This document shows positions 57,428 through 64,000 of a DNA stretch of 64,000 bases, piece after piece. Numbering within the stretch: the stretch's first letter is position 1; each line of letters starts with the position of its first letter. Origin of the DNA: Ulota crispa (lineage: Eukaryota; Streptophyta; Bryopsida; Orthotrichales; Orthotrichaceae). The stretch lies in NCBI GenBank assembly GCA_963920765.1, contig OY987249.1, positions 15,934,817-15,998,816 on the forward strand. The letters run 5' to 3'. Made by a program: the position numbers and the translations under genes. The notes under the pieces are model-generated. The model made no database searches. It saw only the letters and a program-made list of their open reading frames with translations, and was not told where the DNA came from.

Positions 57428-58135
57428 GGGAAAATATAAAATATGCCCCTCAATTCTTTCAAAATATCAAATATACCGTTCAAAAATTTGAGATATCAAA
57501 AATATCCTTGGCATTGTGTAGGAATATCAACTATACCCCTAGCTACTAGGAAAATACTAAAAAAATGTCCCTTGATTATTCTGAAGTATCAAATATATCC
57601 CTCTATCATTTGAAATATGAAAAATACCTCTAGTTTTATACAAGAATGTCAATTAGCTTATATCCTTGGTTATCTTTGAGAATATCATAAATACCCTAGT
57701 TCTTGTGTGCTTCTTTACTACAAATTTTAATCAATATTTGAATGACAATAAGAATTACTATGTAGTCAATGCAATGGTTTTGGCCACGAAATACTTACAT
57801 GCAAATATCCTTTATAAAGTTTAAAGAGTTTGCCTCCAAGATTTGGCTTGCATGCAACTCACATCTAAATTTTGAAATTTCTAGTGATATTCTAGTATTT
57901 ACAAAAATTTGCAATAAGAAGCACAAGAGAATTAGGGATAATTTTTATATTTCAAATAACACATGGATATATTTTATATTTCAAAACAATTGAGGGGCAT
58001 TTTTTATATTTTCCCAAAAACTAGGAGTATAGTTGATATTCCTACACAAAGCTAGGGGTATTTTTGATATTTCAGATCTTTAAGGGGTATATTTTATCTT
58101 TTGAAAGAATTGAGGGGATTTTTTTATGTTTTTCC
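57428..58135. mobile_element. Foldback MITE with 9-bp target duplication (Mutator-like)
   Basis: The left arm (GGGAAAATATAAAATATGCC, CCTCAATTCTTTCAAAATAT, GGAATATCAACTATACCCCTAG) is repeated inverted on the right (CTAGGAGTATAGTTGATATTCC, GAAAGAATTGAGGGG). A perfect 9-bp direct repeat TTATTTCAA flanks it at 57419-57427 and 58136-58144. 708 bp. The 74-aa frame in its centre is not credible. Confidence 0.88.
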
Positions 58136-58145
58136 TTATTTCAAA

Positions 58146-59936
58146 TATGATAAAAATACATGCATTGAAGATATTTGGACATTAGGTTAAGAGGAATTGA
58201 TAATACAACATTGAAATTAGATGTTTGGTTTTTTTAAATATTTCAATTGGTTTTCATCTCTTATAACTTTACAAGCAATATCTTGTGCCATTATTGGATT
58301 TCACCTCAGTTTTGGGAATTATCTTTATATGAGTTCCTAAAAATTTCAAACTCAATAAAGATAAAAGACTGTTGTATGAATGATTGGCTTAGTTATTTAT
58401 TGAACCTACTTTATCCATAGGGAAAATCTCAACAATTGTGTACAACCATTTGAAAGTTTAAGGTGGTGACGTCAAACGAAAATAAGACTTGTATTAATAG
58501 TGGCATATTGGGGTATGATTCCTAACTCCCCTTGATGCTACACTAAATAACTTTGAAACTAATTGTAAAGTTAATTTGTCTCAAAATTGTGAATTGTTTG
58601 GATATTTGAAATAATTTGATGACAATAACAAAAGTACCAAATCATGGTACTATTGAAGTTTAAAGACACACTAAAGTGGACAACTGAAAACTTTGCTTGG
58701 CTAGATGGTGTACGTTTGAAGAAAATTTTAAATCACAAGAGGGAGATAAAAGTTAGATATAAAAACTTAATTCTACCACTAACACCTCAAAATAAATGAA
58801 TTGTCAGTTGACCAAAGTCAAGGACCATTTGTGTTTAATAAATTCACCAGCTTAACATTTTGAGCATTATGTTCATGTACTGTACATGATGAAATGAAGC
58901 AAATATTAACTCTGTGGAAATGAATTAAATAATATTTTTGTAAATATGTTGTGAACAATGATTCTATGTGACACTGAAAAGAAAAGGAAACAATGAAATT
59001 ATGTCATATATAAATAATGTTTTACGTCATATTGAAGCGTGGTTTTTTTTATTTCCATTAGCAACTTTCATCAATTGACCATTGCATGATTGCAATCTGA
59101 GCTCTTGGCAAAAAAATGGGCAAACAAAATATTATTTCAAAAAATTTGAGCATAATAAATTTAACAATCTTTTTGTAGAATTAATCTAAATGAATATAGT
59201 GGGTAAACTATCCTTATATGTAAAAGAGTGCGGATTTTTTGAATGTATTCCCAATGACTATGATTTTGTTGTTTGGAGGGAACATTGTACTTTTACCATT
59301 GACTTTAGGTTTCTTGGGAGGCCGCTGCCGCCGCTTCGCACGCCGAACCACAGTGCTGTGGCTCAATTGCCTTCTTTCACACAGTTAGTCAGCATCTTGC
59401 ACGTCGCTGCCAGGTTTCCCGCAGTGCTGGAATAGGACAGTCCTAGTACTACACACTTGAGAGAATTCCGGTCACATTTGAATTCAATCTTGTCGTTTTC
59501 AGGTCAAGTCCCAATTTCTGCGCTTTTACGTATAACCCAGTATTCCGACAATAGCAATTGATGTATGCAGCCTGGCACTTGGAGCATTCATATAATGCAA
59601 ACAAAGATAGCTGCAATGTACAAATCTGATGGGAAGTCTTATGGATTTGGCTTGTGTAAGTTCGGAGCCATATAGGATCCTTAGGTTGCTATACAACTCC
59701 CAAGCAATGAGTTCAGTGGCAGGAGGCCCCCTCCTGCGACAAGGATAGTAGCTACAGGGACCACACAATTCTAATCTTCATGTTTGAAAGCAATACACCA
59801 CATGACAGAGTACACACAAATTAGGGTTAGGGTTTTTCGCCACTTACCAGTGAAACAAAGTAGCTAGGCTAGCAAATACCATACTTGAAGATCATCTTAC
59901 CTCTTTATAAGATAGAGAAAGGGGCAGCAACTAAAT
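58146..59936. other. Intergenic stretch and possible 5' region of the LINE
   Basis: AT-rich to about 59290, then a less AT-rich stretch (59290-59936) that may be the LINE's 5' untranslated region. No gene supported. Confidence 0.4.
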
Positions 59937-62407
59937 ATGGAAAGTCCTAATACTAGTGAAGGCACCCTAGAAGCCCTAGAACCTCAAGTGGCACTAGAAA
60001 GGGAACTCAGACAAAGTGCTGCTTAGACTAGTGGCTAGATGAGTGCTAACATTGAGAAGCCGGTAGATTTTCCTAAATTGTGCAACAAGTGTTGGAACGG
60101 AGAACCACTGCAAGAGGAGAAGCAAATGTGCTCACACAAGCAAGCAGCCCCAGCATCGCAAGCACCACAAGCAGAGCAACCAGAAGCACACCAGGAAGAG
60201 TATGGAGCCTTTGCCTTGGAAAGCTTACAACTACAGACGACTCAACATACAACACAGGAGATGAGGCAACAGCTCCGTTTGCCCAGATAAAAGGATGTTT
60301 CCAAGCAGAAGGGAAAATCACAATAGCCTTCTCCAAGAAAGAGATTAGTGATCTAAAAGCAAAGCAACAAGAGAAGGTGAAACGTTCCATACTGGGACAA
60401 ATTCTAGGCTTGGCACCAGACTATGCTGACTTATTGCACTTCCTAAGGACCCACATTCAGGACAAATTCACAACGTTACAAACACTTGCAAAGGGTTTCT
60501 TTCGTCTTGAATTCCTAGATGAGGCCAATGCAATGAGATGCACAAAAAAAGTTTGCATAGCCTGGGAGGGAAGGGTAGTTTGCTTCCAACAGTGGGAGGG
60601 AGACTTCAAAGCATATATGTTGCATGCTGATTTCAATATGGGCTATTTGGTGAGACTACAATTCTTTGATCTAACGCTAGCCTTCTAGGAGGAGAAATTC
60701 TTCAGAATGCTTGGGTCAAAGGTAAGAGAAGTAGTGGCGGTAGAAAATAAACATTCATTTGTCAAAAGGCCGACTAGCCCCATCACCAATGTGATTGTCA
60801 AGAAAATAGAAGGACTACCCAAAACAATCATCCTCTCGGACATCTTCTCAAGTGCAAAATAAAGTGAGTTCACGCACATCAAAATCATCTATTCGGGGTT
60901 GCCGGATCAATGCAATCGTTGCGGGCAATTCAGGCAAGCCAGCACCGACTGCCGCTTACAACAATACAAGAAGGAGGGAATCAGCAAGGAGACACCGCTG
61001 CCTTAGGAGTTGGGAGAAGCCCAAGAAAGACCTTTCACTAAAGTCACCCACAAGAAGCGTAAGAAGAAGAAACCACAACAAGCTACCAGCAGCTCATTTG
61101 GCAGAAACAACAAAGCGGGAGGGACAAACAACAAGGGGAAGGGGCCACTACCCACAAGCAGCAGGCCAACGGCTCTGGTCAAGCATGTCAATTCATATGG
61201 ATGCCTCGAACAAGTAGAACAGACAAAAGAGGAGGAAGTGACCCCTAAACCCAAGCAGAGCGTATTAGCCATAGAGCCTCATCCACAAGGGAAGCCATCA
61301 ACATTGGACAACTCCAGCGCCCATCCCGTGGATCTCGTTGACACAGGAGCAGAAATCAAGGCAGCAGAGGCCTTGCAAGAGGCCTTGTTAGACGCCACTG
61401 GACCCACGGACAATCCACCGGGAGCCCTAGAAATCCACCTGCCTACACTTGAACCAAAGGATGCAGCCTCGGCATGCATTGAAACCAAACTAGCATAGAT
61501 AGGGCCCATGCTAGATATAACGGAACATCCCCTGTCCCATATTATAGAAGCCAATCTAGCACCAATAGAGGTGGAAATAACAGAACCAACTCACCCCGAG
61601 GCCCCTCTACCACCAGAACAGTGTGAAAGTCTAAAGGTTCAACCAACTGGAGAGCCAGAGCCAGAGTCAGAGACTGAGCAGGAATGGACGCCAAAAATAG
61701 ATGGATGCAAGGGAACCTTCTCACACAACCTCAAACCAAAAAACGAAGGAAGAAAAGAAGAAATAGAAGAGGCGACAGAGAAGACTGACCCAGAACCCAT
61801 GGAAGACCTCTGGTCCTCCATCCTGGATGAACAACTAAGAGACATCTTCTAGACAATCGGTAAAGCGAGCCCAATAATTGGAAAGAGGACAATTAGTATC
61901 TAGCTAGTGATCCATAGAGGCATATGGATAGAGAGCTCGGATCTGATCAAACAAGACAAGACGGAAAACAAAATCACAAAACCAATCCTGCTCTCTGCTG
62001 CCAATAGACCCCTCTCAACGCAGAAGCTGAAAACATCAATACTACACCTCCTCAAAGACTATCTCAATGAGAACCTAGCACATAAGATCCACAAAATTCA
62101 AACATGGGATAGCATTAGCTAGTCCAGCAAATGGTATGGATAGCAGAGGAACCATGAGCTAACGGTGATTGCCATAGTATTGATGACACCAAAAACACGC
62201 ACAACCAGAATGTGCCCATGCTCATGGGTACCATGCAATGATGTAGGGGTCCTATCAGTGGCCAATGGCCGCGCCATAGCCAACACCTTGCTTGAGACAT
62301 GGCTGGGAGCAAACATGCACACATATGACCCCTCCAACTGGCATCTAAGGATGCAAGCTATACCCGCGGCATGGAAGCCGGAAAGCCCAAAAAACCGCCG
62401 CACATGA
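59937..62407 (+). pseudogene. LINE ORF1 (gag-like, DUF4283-type region plus zinc knuckle), decayed
   Basis: Opens MESPNTSEGTLEALEPQ, then continues in a frame that shifts near 60220. From about 60230 to 62407 one frame holds throughout, broken only by TAG/TAA stops (60686, about 60860, about 61003, 61496, 61850, about 61901, 62120, 62141). A DUF4283-like region (FFRLEFLDEANAMRC, CFQQWEGDF) is followed by the knuckle C-N-R-C-G-Q-F-R-Q-A-S-T-D-C at 60911-60952, in which the usual His is Gln. A basic stretch (HKKRKKKKP) and an acidic, Pro-rich C-terminal part follow. The final TGA overlaps the ATG of ORF2 (ATGATG at 62404-62409). It is an RNA-binding/assembly protein in related elements. Confidence 0.75.
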
Positions 62408-64000
62408 TGCAGCAAACACTTGCAATAGCAACTCTCAACACGAGAGGCATAAGCATTGGAGCTGCCGAAGCCAGAAAGCAAGTCTATATACGCCAAGTGT
62501 TCAAATGTATGGAGATCCCATCACAAGTGCTCTTGATTCAAGAACACTAGCTACTCAAAGATGCCTGCACTAGCAACACTCAAAGCCTTCCTTTCAGGAG
62601 CGATACCAAACTATGGAATCTAGGAGTAGTAGCAAAAGGAGGCGTCATATCCAAAGGTGGTACATCAATACTCATAGCCCCAAGTATGGCCCCAAAAATA
62701 CTGAGGGATGGAATCATACACCAAGGCAAAGCCCAATATGTTGTTCTCCAATGGAATGACAATACTACTCTCGCTATAATCAACGTATATGCAAATTCCA
62801 CTAGCTCAGATAGGATCCATCTATGGAGACAGATAAATCAAATCCACATTGACGCAGATGCCTTCATCATAGGTGGTGATTACAATATGGTAGAAAGGCC
62901 ACAAGATTGAGAAGGAAGTGAAGAGCACCGCATGGGTATGAACAAGAGAGAGAAAGCTGACTGGGCGCTGCTCTTAAATTCATACGGCCTCACCGACTCA
63001 GTGTGCTGTGACAGCATCAGGGACAATAATTAGAAAGCTCACACATGGGACAACGCAAGGACATGCCAAGCTAATCATAAAGCACAATTGGACAAGTTTT
63101 ACATTAGCAGATTGGTGGAAGAGACAGGAAGAACCCACATGATCTCCCCCTACATTAATCTTTCATACCATTGTCCGGTTACGCTCGCAATCCACCCACT
63201 ACTAGAGGAAACAATAAAGAGGGACAGGTTCAACCCGGGCATATTGCAGGAATGCTGGCCACAAAGCACAACTTATAGCAGCCTGGAGAGAAGAATCAGA
63301 CCCAACCGACGATGAAGCATGGCTTCCATGGCTGGAAAGAGCCTTGGCAAGAGTCTTTGAAGCACCAATCCAAGTTAATAAGAAGATAAGACGAGCTAGA
63401 TTCAAAAATGAGAGAGAACTTCTAAAGAAGATACAAGCGGCCGAACACTACCTGGAGAATTACCCCGGGGATAAGGTGGTCATGGCGGAGGTCTCTTGGT
63501 GCTGCACCAAACTCCACAAATACACATCCCAGGTACTTGACATGCACTATCACAAAATGGCCGCAGTCTGGACAAGGCACGGCGATAGCTGCTTGAAGAG
63601 ATTCTTCTAGCACCACAAGCTACGCCAGCAACGCACCTTCATTCCAATGTTGATGGTGGGAGACAAAACCATCACAACACAAACATGGAAACTCAATGCG
63701 GCCAAAGATTTTTCCAAAGAATTTATAGCAAAGAGGAAGAGACAGAAGAGGTCTGAGCATCACTGTGAGAGGTAATCTCATGGGTACCAGTGACGGTCAC
63801 CTAAAACATGAATACCAACCTAATACAAGAGGTTGACCTCTTTGAGCTGAAAGAGGCAGTCAACGACATGGCCACAGGCAAGACCCCTGGGCCAGACAAA
63901 GTGCCAAACGAGTTCCTTAAAGAGTGTTTCAATGACATACAAACGCAGCTGTTAGCCGCCATAAACAAAGCTCTCTAGACTGGAGAATTACCACCAAACC
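62407..64000 (+). pseudogene. LINE ORF2 (endonuclease and start of reverse transcriptase), decayed and partial
   Basis: Starts MQQTLAIATLNTRGIS, the typical N-terminus of the L1 endonuclease. Visible motifs: LLIQEH (62531-62548, catalytic Glu), IIGGDYNMV (62869-62892), and LSYHCPV (about 63163-63183) at the place of the SDH motif, with Asp replaced by Tyr. Stops at 62549 and 63031 sit where Trp is usual, and a TGA at 62908 follows QD. The frame shifts near 63250 (continuing WREESDPTDDEAWLPWLERAL) and again between 63610 and 63838, where LFELKEAVNDMATGKTPGPD begins the polymerase. A stop within NKAL-TGELPP is at 63976. The rest lies beyond the window. Confidence 0.8.

Larger units (their letters stand above)
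59937..64000 (+). mobile_element. L1-type LINE retrotransposon, decayed, running off the window
   Basis: A gag-like ORF1 with a zinc knuckle is followed by ORF2 with an apurinic-endonuclease-like domain and the first conserved block of reverse transcriptase (GKTPGPDKVPNEF at about 63877-63915), cut by the window end. This order is that of plant L1-clade LINEs. The 5' border is not determined; the start given is the first ATG of ORF1. Confidence 0.85.

Noticed and set aside
60039..60290. Separate 83-codon gene at the LINE start
   Set aside because: It is the N-terminal part of LINE ORF1 before a frameshift, not an independent gene.
1..64000. tRNA, rRNA or snRNA genes
   Set aside because: I saw no convincing A/B boxes with cloverleaf pairing, and no rRNA cores; a tRNAscan/Rfam run would be decisive.

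Overview
This is nuclear DNA of a land plant, AT-rich and crowded with transposable elements. The signs are a spliced single-copy gene of the ornithine cyclodeaminase/mu-crystallin family (closest recognisable plant relative: SARD4), Stowaway-type MITEs with CTCCC ends, hAT-, Mutator- and CACTA-type insertions, an L1-type LINE, and premature stops of a kind expected from CHG cytosine methylation. A piggyBac-type transposase relic and many TTAA-bounded elements are unusual for a flowering plant, so a non-flowering lineage (bryophyte, lycophyte or fern) is my guess; the species cannot be fixed from this window.

Layout. 0-23 kb: dispersed repeats with little genic content. They include TTAA-bounded elements, a possible small minus-strand gene at 2.6-3.0 kb in a less repetitive block, a 1.1-kb G-rich minisatellite at 6.2-7.3 kb, and a 1.1-kb near-perfect palindrome at 10.5-11.6 kb. 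23.2-27.6 kb: the SARD4-like gene, four exons, about 341 aa. 27.6-46.3 kb: again a mosaic of MITEs, many with readable target-site duplications, terminal inverted repeats, or paralogous empty sites elsewhere in the window. 46.3-56.9 kb: a decayed piggyBac-like element. Its multi-exon transposase pseudogene keeps the DDD positions and is split by a 3.1-kb element with CACTA-type ends, which itself carries a foldback element and a short-unit tandem array. 57.4-58.1 kb: a foldback MITE with a 9-bp target duplication. 59.9-64.0 kb: a decayed LINE (ORF1 with zinc knuckle, ORF2 endonuclease and the start of reverse transcriptase) running off the window.

Main result. Two, perhaps all three, introns of the SARD4-like gene look like transposon insertions that are spliced out. 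Intron 3 is a 155-bp hAT-type MITE with a perfect 8-bp target duplication, and the duplication supplies the splice boundaries of a GC-AG intron. Intron 2 is bounded to the base by the terminal repeats of a MITE family that has two intact 314-bp copies elsewhere in this window; splicing it regenerates the presumed pre-insertion reading frame exactly. Intron 1 lies between imperfect 9-bp direct repeats. A second theme is the abundance of TTAA-bounded non-autonomous elements next to a piggyBac transposase relic with similar ends, including one copy inserted at CTAG for which a paralogous empty site is present.

All coordinates were read by eye; terminal positions of degenerate repeats may be off by a few bases, and no database search was possible.
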